A stretch of DNA of 64,000 nt from Heligmosomoides polygyrus polygyrus (taxonomy: Eukaryota; Nematoda; Chromadorea; Rhabditida; Heligmosomidae): positions 23,749,253 through 23,813,252 of the forward strand of contig OX377203.1 in NCBI GenBank assembly GCA_947396885.1, in the 5' to 3' direction. Below are positions 42,585 through 53,599 of the stretch, piece by piece (position 1 is the stretch's first letter; the number at the start of each line of letters is the position of its first letter). A program made the translations under genes and the position numbers. The notes beneath the pieces were generated by a model. That model saw only the letters and a program-made list of their open reading frames with translations, did not search any database and was not told where the DNA came from.

Positions 42585-45500
42585 ATGGACGACGAGGAAG
42601 AAGAGGATGTTGGTCTAAAGACGGTACTCTGTGCTTCTACGAGACAAAGGGTCGTCTGCAATTCGAACTCTTTTATAGGGCACAGTGATAGAGTCGTCAA
42701 AAGGCGCTTATGTTGTCATTAAACTACTTGGTGAAGGCGGATTTGGAGCTGTGTACAAGTGAGGGCATCTTATCGTCATTAGAAAATTGGAATTAGTTGA
42801 AATCAGATGTCTCTATATTTAGGGTTCGTGATCGAAAGGACCCCCTCAAAGAATACGCTATGAAGGTGGAAAAGAAGATTAAGACACGTCGCCATTCAAA
42901 GTTAAAAATGGAGGTGAGTTAGCGAGTGGTATACTATGTAGGTGTAAGACAAGTACGGCAGAGGAACGCCTGCTCAAGTCCGCTATCACAATCCGTCATT
43001 ATCCGATGAAAAACCACAGCCGCACGCCTGAATAATATAAAATGGAAAGTAGAACAAGGAGGCGGTCGGTGCGGCGCAAGCGCTGCATGAAAAATTAGAG
43101 AGTATGAGAAAACTGGTGGATACGTCGTGTGAATACGTCGTATAAAAAACCGGAAAGGGAGCAAAAATGGTGGAAAATTCGGAGTTGTTTCGCGAGACTG
43201 CATAGCGTCACAGTTTTGTATCGGCGCAAAGCGGCTCTGAGAGGGCTATCATATGAGGCAACCCTACTAAAACATTTTGTGATGCACTAAGTTTAAAAAA
43301 TTTACACAGCATTGGTGTAACCTGTATCTGTAGTGAACTAAGCTAGGCTACTTCCGTTGAAAACAACCAGTCATGTGCCCTTTTACAAAGGTGGATAACC
43401 ACTGAGTGCAAAATGACCCCCTCCGAGTCGCTTTGCGCTGTCGCGCACTTATCAGGAAGAGCAGCAGCAGTTTGACTCCAGAGTTGTGTGGTGGAACCAC
43501 TTCTGTTGACATGTACCATCCTACCAACCGATCTTATGGCGGAAAGCGGTTCGCAGGGGGTCACCTTGTAAGGCAGCTCTATACGACGTTCTGTGTTGCA
43601 CGATATCAAAAATTTCACACAGCGCTGGTGTGTTCTACCACAGTGATGAACTGAGCTAGGCCACTTCTAATGTAACCATGTGCCTTCTTACCGAAGGGGA
43701 TAATCGCCTTATTCCAGGAGACTCCCTCCGAGCCGCTTTGGGCCCATCTTATCACATAGAAAAAAGCTGACGTCTGTCAAACTGTCCAAGGCGTTTCTGA
43801 AACCATGTGCCACGAACCTTGGTGTCAACACGAGGCACTGACGTCGTGACACAGCCTCTGGACTCTAGGTTTCGCCAATTAGGAGTTGATGACAAGAGTT
43901 TGACATCTTGTGAGGAGCTGCGACACTATACAGACCGGCTGTTAGGTTAGACACTTTGGAATGGCAATCGCACGAATGCGATCAAAGTTATAAGCAATCC
44001 TACGCTACTTTATCACAGTATTCTACTATAGGCCTATGTCATACCATCGATCACCTGAGCGAAGCCTAATGATAAGCTCCCATATCGATCGCGCAAAGCG
44101 ATGAATCGATATGGGAGCTTATCATTGGGGATCGTTCGGGGTGAGCGATGCTATAGCATAGACCATACGATGTAGTATTTAAAAGCAAGGTAGTTGGCGG
44201 GGTCACCTCATACAATGCTCAATATCGTTGAAGAAGGCAATACGTTTTACACAAAAAGTAGACAAGAAAAACTATTATTCACCTGACACCGTCTAGCGCA
44301 ATGGAAGTTGGGGGGAGGGGGGGGGGGGGGGTTCACTCCATCATTGCTCAAAAAAGTACGACTTCTCCTGGCATTTCCTACGTGCGGTACGACGCTTAGT
44401 TCGCGCGAAATGTACCGTTTGACCTAGGCCCCTCTCCTTGCAACTTGCATTGCAGGTACATGCGTGTCAGTTCGCATACAATGGAAATTTCCACGTCATC
44501 ATATTCGACTACTACGCTGAAGGGAGTCGATCTATGGCCGCTAAAACCAGATCGGAATAGATTTTGAGTTCCATCCAAGGTTGCTCGTGTGGAAACTGCT
44601 TTCGTCGCCCAGTGGGAGGAATCCTGCAATCCAACGAAATGAAATTAATGTTTGATATAATAACATGATAGCCGCCACTGGTAGAGAGCTATCTGCCGCA
44701 CAAACGCTGTAGGATTTTGACATTTCACCCGGGGCCAGATTCGTCAACCGTTTACCGCCCTCTAAAGGCCTCCACTTTTGCGGCAACGCCCTATCGCTAA
44801 GGGCTATGTCATACCATCGCTCACCCCGAGCGAAGCCTAGTGATAAGCTCCCATATCGATCGCGCGAAGCGATGAGTCGATATGGGAGCCTTTCATTAGG
44901 CTTCGCTCGGGGTGAGCGGTGGTATGATATAGGCCTAAGCATAGGGCATAGGCACCAAGGAGGCACATCAGTGGCAAAACTTGCCATTGATGTGTGGTAG
45001 TCGCGGTACCGCCAAGGCGGCAGCGGCATTAATGATTCAAGGCATTATTGCTGCTTTGCCGCCGACACTGTTCTGTTCTGGGGCCGGATTTATTAACGGC
45101 TAACCCGCGGGTATGGGAGGTAGAGATATGAAACCTGCGTCTCTGACTCTTACCTTATCTCTTCCTGACTCTTATCTCTACCCTTATACCCCACATACCA
45201 CAGGTTTAATTGTTGATGAATCCGGGTCCAAGGCTCTGGCTGATTGAGATCAAAACTGGAAACCAATAATGATAACGATAATGATAATGAAGCCGCGTTG
45301 GCGATGCAGTGAGGCGAGAACCAGTGCCGCAACAAATCGTCCTTTCACTTCCACGAGGGAGTTTTACCCCCTGCACGGCAGTTTTTCTGCCTACTTGTGC
45401 CGCGTAGCCGCAAAAGTGTGCGGAGGCCTTAACAGTGAAAATACCGCCAAATCCCCTGATGTGACATTCATCAGCATCTGGTGTGACAGTATTTTCACCG

Positions 45501-48500
45501 TTAGAAGGCGGTAAGCGCTTAATGAATCTGGCCCCTCGAGTCTACCATCATGTGGTATAAAGACTTCATGGTGGTTGGTTTAGTTGGAAGACAGAATGAG
45601 TGTAGTAGAAAAGATTAGGAGGCTCACCTGACGGGAAAATTTAATTCGGTAGTGGATCAACAAACAAAAAAAGGCAGTTAAAAAACAACACCTAGCCGGC
45701 GTAGATATCAATATCATTTATTGCAATTCACTCACCAGCTACGCCCAAGAGCTATACACCACGCGTGAGCGCCACCGTATGCGACGGTGGTCCCCCTGCT
45801 GAATGTCACAGCGCTCATTTCCAGGGAAAATGTGTTTTTAGATCCCTTATATAATTATCTAATCAGCTATATATATATACAGGGTGCGTAAAAAGTATTG
45901 ACGCAGTAATTGGCGGTTGTGGAAGTAGTATTGCGCAGTAAGTCTTAAAATGTTCATTTCAAAAATATGGAAAATGATCTTGCAAACACGACAGAATAAG
46001 TCGTAATTGACATCGGCTCCTTTACTGTGAATACAGGCGCGAAAACGGCGGAAGAATTCATGAGCACGCGCCGCAAGTATTCGCTTGCATTTTGTTCCGT
46101 GCTTCGAACAGGGTAGCCTTCTGCGACCGGTCACTTCTGTTGAATGTAGCACAGACCTCATTCTTCAAAATCACCTAGAAAGAGTAATCCAGCGGATTCA
46201 CGTTTAAGCTGTGCTCGCCTGAGAAGCTGTTTACACCTGCGCGCGTTATCTGTTTGCCGTTATGGAACAGAGGTTGATAATTTTTGATTTGAACGTTATC
46301 GTGCTTGAACATCTTGTAATCATCGTCTGTTATGACAGAGCCGTGGCTGACGTTTGGGTTGCTGACCTCTTTCCTCACCAACCGTTTCGAACAGCGCCAA
46401 ATTCTCTTGTTAAGGAAGTATTCAGCTGTCTGGGTAAGAGACAAAAAAGGGCCACCGTAACGGTGACGATCATGTTTCTTCAGTTTTTTCGTGAGTGTTT
46501 TTTGAGCACAATACAGACAACAAAAATAACACATAAAAACCTAGAAGGGTAGAAACAGAAAGCTGGAGCTGAAACAAAAAGTAGGTGCGCCAATACTTTT
46601 TACGCACCCTGTATTTTTTCGCCAAATCTCTGCACCCACGATGGTGGGGTAGCGCCTTACGTCATTTTTTCTAAAATTCTGTCCCCATAATCGTATTACC
46701 CTTTCCTATTATATGTCTTCTATCAAAGCATTTTCCATCAAAGATAATTCTTAATGTGATATGAGGTGACCCTCTCCCCTCCAACTACCACAGCGCTCAA
46801 ATTTTTAAACTGTAATTGGAGTGGAAAAGTCAATAGAGGAACAGTATAACGGTTGTAGCTAGCGGATATATTTTCAGAGTTTGGGTGCAAAGCTCCCAAC
46901 TCAATATTTGGCGATCTATAAGCCGCTGAACGTCTGTTTAAATAACCTGACTGTACGTGTTGCACAAACTAAAAGAAAAGATAAAAGAGTAAAGCTAGAA
47001 TAGTTGCCACAGTACTTTGTCCATGGTGGCACTCCAAGCACGATAGCACACAAGTCTCAGTAGCTGAGTTTGGGAATATATTTCAATGCAGGATTTGATT
47101 TCAGATAGCGATCCTAAAACTTGTGTCAAAAGAAAGGCGAGAGTCACACTTCACTTCAATTATTGATCGCGGTAAAAAAGAGACATTCTTCTTTCTTGTA
47201 ATGCAACTTGTTGGCCAAAGTCTTGCATCGTTGAAAAATGCGAGACCGGCGAAGGTTTGTATTGTTTTTTTAGTCAGTTGAGGTTCGTCGCTAGGGTTTA
47301 CGAATTTTAAAGATATTCTCTATATCTACTGGTATGGGAGCAGGAATGCAGTGCCTGGAGGCTTGTGAAGATTTGCACAAGCACGGGTTCATACACCGTG
47401 ACTTGAAACCTGCAAATTACGCTTGCGGATTGGGAGAGAAGAGAAGGGTTGTGAGTCCATTTCCTTAATGCCGTCAACAAGAAATTAAAGACCGCTGTCT
47501 TCTCATAACTTTAGGTCTACATTCTTGATTTCGGGATTGCGCGAAAAATCGTGAACCAAAAGGGAGAGTTGAAGGCGCCTCGTCAAATCGTTAGGTTTAA
47601 GGTGGGTGCTTTTCACAAAGTTCACTGAAACATATTTATTAAGGGTCACTTACCGCTCATGGTACTTTCTGGCGTCATTTAGGGAACAATTCGCTTTGCA
47701 TCTATAGCTTGCCATAAGAATATGGAGATGGGTCCAAAAGACGACTGCGAATCATGGTTTTATCTACTTCTCGATCTTATTATGCCTAATGGTAAGAGTC
47801 AAGGAATACACTCCTGGTTTAAGCAGAAAAAGGTGCCATTGTCCCAGTGACAACACCCTTTCTAAAGGTTCTGCAATAGCCTTGTATCCATTGTAATTGA
47901 GTGAGGTATGCATGAACCTGGTAAGGTTATAGACTTGAGGTGACCCTGCGGACTGATGAGATCTTCCCTTTTTATGTGCCACCTATATCTCCCTTCATTA
48001 TTCTCGTTCTGGTAACTTGCCATTCATCGCTGAAAATAAAACAAATGTCTGAAAAAGATATAGGTGGAATAATAAAATACAACGACTCCCTGTTCCTTAA
48101 TCAAGCGAAACAGCTTCAAGGCCCCACAATTTATGGCCTCCTTTGTTTGAAACGCGCTGCTTAGCTGCTACAGGCCTTGACAGTCTATACTACATTTGTT
48201 CAGGACTCATTTGGAAATCAATACCCGACAGAAACCTAGTTCGAAAGTTGAAAGAAGACATGCGAACAACTAGAAGGGTTAGCATAGCAACTTATCAGCC
48301 GTGACACTTCTGTTAATACGCGCGTTACAGGAGGATGCATTTAGCGGCGTTAAATGCAGTGATCACCTCATGGTCATCATGGATTACCTGGATGGACTGC
48401 AATACCAAGATCGGGTGGACTATGAATATATCTACAAACTGTTGGAGCTCGTTCGTACAGTTTGAATTCGAACGAGTTGCATAGTCGTTTTATCGATTGC

Positions 48501-48923
48501 TTTGTAGTTGTAGGGAGCCAAGGAGGCAGGAGGTAACATCCAATGGCCATACGATTGGGAAGTTGGAGAAGACATGACGCAGTCAATTACAGGGTATGTT
48601 TGATATCAACAGGAGATCACACTTTGGATTTCTAAGCCAAAAGGAGCACACTGGCTTGGGTGAAAAGCCATTAGTAGTTGCTGTTGTAAAACGGGAGACA
48701 ATATCAGCCTTACGTCGTCAGCTGTGATGCGGGACGTTTAGGCATGTTTGAATCTGTAGGCCCAGTCATAGAAGTGGGAGACATTAAACACAAAAATACA
48801 CTAAAATGGTGAAAAGAAAATGAAGTACACTAGAAATCATCATCTAACCAAACAAGGTCTCCAAATCCCATGCAACTTTGATTAGGAGCTGGATTGCTGG
48901 GTGGAGCCGGGTGCTGGCTGCAT

Positions 48924-48954
<31 letters not shown>

Positions 48955-51900
48955 TCCTTGTAATAGGATACTGCTCTGGATCGCTCATGATGTAGTCAGA
49001 AACAGTGTTAGTCACCGAATATATACTAGGTTGGTGAAAAAGTATTGCACCTAAATTTTTAAAAAATTTCTAGATTTAACAGGAACTTCGAAGGACTGTT
49101 TGGTGCCACCTAGTTGTAGCACAAACATTGTAAAATATTTCGCATACGTGGCAATTTGCATCTGAGAACATAGAAATACTACAAGATTGACAGTGAAGAT
49201 TGACTGACTCCGTGACTCGGACAAGGCTTCGCGACTATCGCTGACTATCGCTCAGTCTCTCCTTGTTCGTTTCCGTAATAAGGACTTTCTCGAGAATGTC
49301 GTCACGGGAGATAAATCCTGGGTCTTCCATATTAACCATACTAGGAAGGCCCAGTGGCTCCCACAAGGAGAACCACAACCCCAAGGCGGACATCCTCCTG
49401 AGGAAGGTAATGCTGTCCTGTTGATGGGATTCTCGAGGAACGCACTATTGTGAGCTTCCTCACGAAGGCACCGCAGTAACAGAGAACATCTACGCTATAC
49501 AGTTGTAGAAGCTGAGCGAGGTATGTCACGCAAATGGCGGGGCGCAAGGATGTTCACGGGCCTTCTTCACGACAATGCTAGTCCCCCCACGTTGCAAAGT
49601 CGTCTCGTCAGAAGTTGCAGGAGCTTAGATGAGAGGTGCTTCTCCACCCACCGTATTCGCCAGATCTTGCGCCATCAGACAACTATCTCTTTCAAGCTCT
49701 CAAGCAACACTTAAGGGATAGGTGCTTCAACGACCGAACCGAACTGGAATCCTAGGTGGAGCACTACTTCGAGTCACAGCTGACTTCATTCTGAAAAAAA
49801 GGATTTTGATCTCTTCTCAGATGGCAGAAGGTTTTAAATGTAAATGGTAACTACCTTGTAGAGTAAAGTCGCTCACAAAAGAAACAATAAAATTTAAAAA
49901 AAATTACGCTGTGGTGCAAGACTTTTTCACCAACCTAATAGAGATTAAGACATACATATTAGAACATATAAATATACATATATATGTATAAAAAAGAATA
50001 GTATTAGTGTATAGTATTCAGTGTACGTATAGAATACACATGCAATAGAATACAGTATAGAATAGATACAATATGCGAAAGGACCGAATAGACCATTGAA
50101 GTGCTGTAAAATACCTTGTTAAAAGTAAGCAAAAATATGAAAGCAAAACACTCAATCCGCGAAAAACAATCTTCCACGCTGTCACAGTTTCCTGCTAAAA
50201 ATAATGAGATAGTGCACCCCACTGCCTTTTTTTTGTTGGTAAAACTGTCGTCATACTCAAGTAATACGTGAATTTGTCAATGATGATAATATACAGAAGC
50301 ACCTAAAATTCGGTAGTTTGCACATCTGAAAGAAAATCTATCTGCTTCATCCTTTTTTGACGGGATAATTGGCTACTTCAATACGTAAGTTGCTAAGATT
50401 TGGAGCCGGCGAGCACCCCTATAAAAACAAAATCTAACATATGCATGCGATGAATCCAGCGAACTGCTGAAAGCTGGATGAATAACGTACCAGTACGTCC
50501 ATTGCATGGCCCAAACATTCAGTATTTTGTGGGTCTCATTTTTACTTCGCCTTTGAGAACTTTGAAACAGAAACTAAAGTCGAATAGGATGCGCCTGTTA
50601 GGAAAGGTTCCTAGAGGGGTGCTCAAAGCAAAATGATGCAAGCTAGACTACAAAACTCTTCTGATCGAGAACTGATCAGTTACGTTTACCGCTTTTCCGC
50701 AATATCATATGATCTCTGCATCAGCCACTCTACGTTTGAGCAAATGCGTCAAGCGAACAGCAGAAGCTTTTATTAAGTCGTTGAGTCATGCCTGGAAAGA
50801 TGAGATGTCCTATACGTGTAGCTTTTATGAGCTGTATTACGACTAGCTGTGCACTCTAGGCTAGCCTCCTGTGCTTTGAAAACTATGTGTTTTATAATAT
50901 GCGGAAGCACAATGTATTGTACGTCACAACCATAGCAGAAAGCCTCTTTGTCTTATAAGTAGGATTTCCCGTTTAACTACTCACCATAGAAGTGTCTCAG
51001 GCATATGTCTGAATGGCGAAAATGAATACCACCACGAGAATCTCCACTCTTGAAATAGTAGGAAAGTAGGTATCGCTTTTACAAAGACCTTAAACCGAAG
51101 GAGTTAGCGGTCCCCGAAGGTACGGGTGTTGAATTGCACTGTTCTCACGCACCTAAAAGTGTAAGCAGCTCGGTTGCTAAGTGGGGAGTGGTAGTTGTTC
51201 ATAGGTGCAGCGCTTGGTGTTCGATTCCAGCGTCTTGTCGGACTTTTGTATGTTTTAATGTTCATTCCTTGTTTGGCATCTATCACTTTCCCAACTTTCC
51301 TATGCATATATTCGACTGTAGGCTGCCAACTACGTGTTCAGTAAGAGGTTTTTATCAGCTGCCCCCTTTATATGCGAGACATTGTATATCCTGCTGATTT
51401 TTGATAGAACCCTTGGCTACATGGGGAATGATCCTTCACCACTAGACATAAATAAAACAATTACAAGGGCAAATGATGGAACCAGTCCACAAGTCGAGAA
51501 TGGGTATCCAGACGATCTCACCTAGCATGTGCGCCATTATCAATGAAAAGCAGCCGATCGTTGCACAAGTCCAGTTGTTCCCCACTGTCCGTTGAACGAG
51601 ACACATTGATGATGACGGGCAACTAGCTGTTGCAGTTTCAGCAGGTCAGCTAATATAGGTCACAATCACATTCTAGTGTATCGCTAGACATGAAACTCGT
51701 CTGGTAAGCCGACCAATTAAAAAATGTTAAATATAGAGATTTTTTATTGATGATAGGGGTGCAGAGATATCTTGAAAAAGTTGATCACGATGGCTCGCCG
51801 TGAGTGTACGCTCCTCTGAGTATGCGATTGTCATGGGTAAATCTGAAGCGGCACTATTACGCTTTCGAAACTCCTAGCTCATTGGTCGAGGCCGAGAAGG

Positions 51901-53523
51901 GGTAGAAAAAAATTCTCACAAACTTTGCTTAAGGGAGCGCTAATCACGAATATGGTATCCATTTTTGAAATTTCGGCCGGTAACTGTAGTTTAGCACGTG
52001 TGCATGTAACCCCATAGAAAACTTTGAGGATTCCTAGCTCCATGGGTTCAAGGACTTTGCAGAAATGGTACCCACTTTTCTACTATTTGAAGGGTGGAGA
52101 CTCTCATAGTGGTATTCATTTTCGCCGTTCAGACATACGCCTGAGACACCTCTCTGGTCAGTTCAAGAGATAAGAATTCACATTGATTCGTTGATCCGGG
52201 CACTATCCGTCTCACCAGCGAACCGTGTACCAGCAAAGAGAACCTTGTTGGAACCTGCTCATTGACAAGAGGTTCCGTTATCAGCTGATATCCTCCCATT
52301 CCTATCGTAGCAAATAAGCGTCGTGCCTCTTTTATTATCAAAGCAAAATTACTATTAGACATTTCTCTGATTTCGTCAGGAGGAGCCCTTTCCACCTCCT
52401 CTTCCTTCAGCTTAAGCTGGATTGCCACCATTTTCCTTACGTCCTGACATCCTGATACTGAACTCGTCAAAGCCAACTGCGCGCTCATTTAAACATTCTT
52501 TCCTCAAATTGATGTAGCCACCTCACAAAAGCCTTGCCCTAGGGCTCGTTGTCAATACAGAGCATAATTGACGATACTGCAACACAGCTTGTTCTTCAGT
52601 GGTATTTCTGGTCAATGTGTGTTTTAGTGAGTTAATCCAGAACATGAGCATCAGAAATTTATACCTCCTCGAAAGCCCGTTGCTACTCCAGAGCAGATCT
52701 AGTAAAATGGTCAGAATTTCAAGGATCTTTACGATCATTCGGTGGGTATACAGTTGTGCCCTCAAGTGTAGCTCTCTCTCGCTCTGAATGTGTGGTACTA
52801 GGACACTGTAGTAAGAGTGCTTCTAAGATGGCATTACTCCACGTGCTTCGCTACTGAGCGGAACACATTGATCACCGAATTAGTTTATGCTGGCGCTAGA
52901 TAATGTTTGCGCATGTTTGTAGCATGTTCTAAAAACTTTTGTCATAACTAGAATTAGTGTTGGTAAGCTCTAAGTAAAATGAATTTCTTACAGTATAAAT
53001 GTAGAATCTATGGTTCTTGATAGCGGGGCGTATTGATGTATTAGTACACCCCCATAGTCAATTACTACCAAAGATTTCAATACTATTAACTTACACGAAG
53101 TTTTCTACTTTCAGAGAAGAAAAGCCAAGGCTAATCAAGATGCTAAAGAAAAAAGCGCGCAAAGCAGTTAAGATCCCATCAGTGAGGGTTTCCGACCAAG
53201 CGCGAAGAACGCCGTCTCCAGAAGGCAAAGTTGGAGTGGAGGGAGATCCCCGAAGACGAAGTCCTGTCGCCTCAGAATACTCCAACGTTGTTCAGAAAAA
53301 GATAAGCCCTTCCAAAATCACTGCAAGACCCATTGGAGACAAAGGGGTTATCAAGGTAATCCCTAGCAAGCGGCAACAACAAAAAGGAAGGACGCTTACC
53401 GCCGATAGCCAAACAGCCTCGCTTCTAAGCGGAACAATTTCGCGCCAGGGTGGCTCTCGTGTACGACGGAGGGGAAGAAGGAAGAAAAGGGACACCTCAT
53501 CCTCCGACTCTGACGATAGTTAA
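42585..53523 (+). CDS. casein kinase 1 family protein kinase (TTBK-like), 11 exons
   Basis: Exons: 42585-42623, 42679-42758, 42823-42913, 47105-47254, 47313-47450, 47515-47601, 47683-47791, 48204-48277, 48331-48450, 48514-48593, 53115-53523. Phases agree at every junction, giving about 458 residues. The catalytic domain is complete: LGEGGFGAVYK (glycine loop), EYAMKVE (ATP lysine), MQLVGQSL, HRDLKPANY (catalytic loop), ILDFGIARK (metal-binding DFG), and GTIRFASIACHK then DDCESWFYLL, the CK1-specific form of the later motifs. It should be an active Ser/Thr kinase of the worm-expanded CK1 group, many of which are sperm- or male-enriched. Exon 11 adds a tail with a basic KKKARKAVK run, SP sites and an RRRGRRKK...SSSDSDDS end. 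Its link to exon 10 rests on phase. If exon 10 is read through instead, translation stops at 48601. The introns of 4.2 and 4.5 kb are full of transposons. Confidence 0.8.
44031..44164. mobile_element. foldback MITE A, copy 1
   Basis: An almost complete hairpin of 134 bp: arms from GGCCTATG... to ATCGATATGGGAGC, joined by a CGCGCAAAGCGATG loop. It shares most of its sequence with 44801-44935. It lies in intron 3 of the kinase gene. No coding capacity. Confidence 0.8.
44569..44630 (+). repeat. single unit of the 112-bp repeat found at 61.97-62.6 kb
   Basis: The stretch GTTGCTCGTGTGGAAACTGC followed by TTTCGTCGCCCAGTGGGAG matches the repeat unit inside the TIR element at 61785-62822, so pieces of that element family occur also in this intron. 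Confidence 0.6.
44801..44935. mobile_element. foldback MITE A, copy 2 (nested)
   Basis: A 135-bp hairpin, arms GGGCTATGTCATACCATCGC... and ...GCGGTGGTATGATATAGGCC, loop CGCGCGAAGCGATG. It is highly similar to 44031-44164. It interrupts the left part of the 44731-45535 element and is therefore younger than it. Confidence 0.8.
45080..45229. mobile_element. GGGGCCGGATT MITE (150 bp), nested
   Basis: Left end GGGGCCGGATTTATTAACGG and inverted right end GGACCCGGATTCATCAACAA are terminal repeats that continue inward through TATGGGAGG and TAGAGATA. It belongs to the same end-family as 44731-45535, 60778-60937 and 61785-62822. Confidence 0.7.
45890..46611 (+). mobile_element. Tc1/mariner-like non-autonomous element (intact ends)
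   Basis: Ends CAGGGTGCGTAAAAAGTATTG and CAATACTTTTTACGCACCCTG are exact inverted repeats with TA on both sides, 722 bp apart. A minus-strand frame (46534-46175) carries VSNPNVSHGSVITDDDYKMF, resembling the DNA-binding part of Tc1/mariner transposases. The catalytic part is absent. It lies in intron 3 of the kinase gene. The disrupted copy at 19948-22953 is a second member. Confidence 0.85.
48921..48955 (+). repeat. (ATTT)n microsatellite
   Basis: About eight perfect ATTT units in intron 10 of the kinase gene. Confidence 0.9.
49029..49935 (+). mobile_element. mariner remnant with bandit/Hsmar1-like ends
   Basis: Ends GGTTGGTGAAAAAGTATTGC and GCAAGACTTTTTCACCAACC are inverted repeats beside TA. 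The interior reads transposase pieces in shifting frames, such as VTGDKSWVFHI (first catalytic Asp) and LLHDNAS (second), with 3' coding remnants (ALKQHLRDRC). At 907 bp it is shorter than a full mariner, with the N-terminal part deleted. The GGTTGGTG ends resemble those of the hookworm bandit and mammalian Hsmar1 group. It lies in intron 10 of the kinase gene. Confidence 0.8.
49968..50060. repeat. AT-rich simple sequence
   Basis: ATATA-type runs and degenerate TAGAATA repeats. No gene. The rest of kinase intron 10 from 50060 to 51140 shows nothing recognisable. Confidence 0.6.
51165..51245 (+). other. tRNA-like remnant
   Basis: AGTGGTAGTTG resembles an A box and GGTGTTCGATTCC a B box at tRNA-like spacing, but acceptor and anticodon stems are not convincing. 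It may be another decayed tRNA-like module as at 14022 and 26586. It lies in kinase intron 10. Confidence 0.25.
52129..52488 (-). CDS. open frame in kinase intron, unknown
   Basis: A 119-codon frame opposite to the kinase gene, with mixed, protein-like composition (VRKMVAIQLKLKEEEVERAP, LIIKEARRLF). An open frame upstream on the same strand (52765-52523) could be an earlier piece in another frame. No family is recognised. It could be a fragment of a retrotransposon polyprotein or a nested gene. Low certainty that it is translated. Confidence 0.25.
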   Translation of the reverse strand: MSAQLALTSSVSGCQDVRKMVAIQLKLKEEEVERAPPDEIREMSNSNFALIIKEARRLFATIGMGGYQLITEPLVNEQVPTRFSLLVHGSLVRRIVPGSTNQCEFLSLELTREVSQAYV

Positions 53524-53587
53524 GTTGAGCATGAAACTAGACATTGTATTAATACACACGATGTGTCATTATAAATGTGCTACGATT

Positions 53588-53593
53588 AATAAA
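53588..53593 (+). terminator. polyadenylation signal of the kinase gene
   Basis: AATAAA lies 65 bp after the stop codon at 53521-53523, a usual nematode distance. It supports 53115-53523 as a real last exon. Confidence 0.6.
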
Positions 53594-53599
53594 GCTTAT

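Larger units (their letters stand above)
44731..45535. mobile_element. GGGGCC(G/A)GATTC TIR element with two nested MITEs
   Basis: Left end GGGGCCAGATTCGTCAACCG and right end (inverted) GGGGCCAGATTCATTAAGCG, followed on both sides by TTACCGCC and a GGCCTCC...ACTTTTGCGGC block, define one element. Inside are the foldback MITE at 44801-44935 and a smaller relative at 45080-45229. There is no transposase. Confidence 0.7.
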
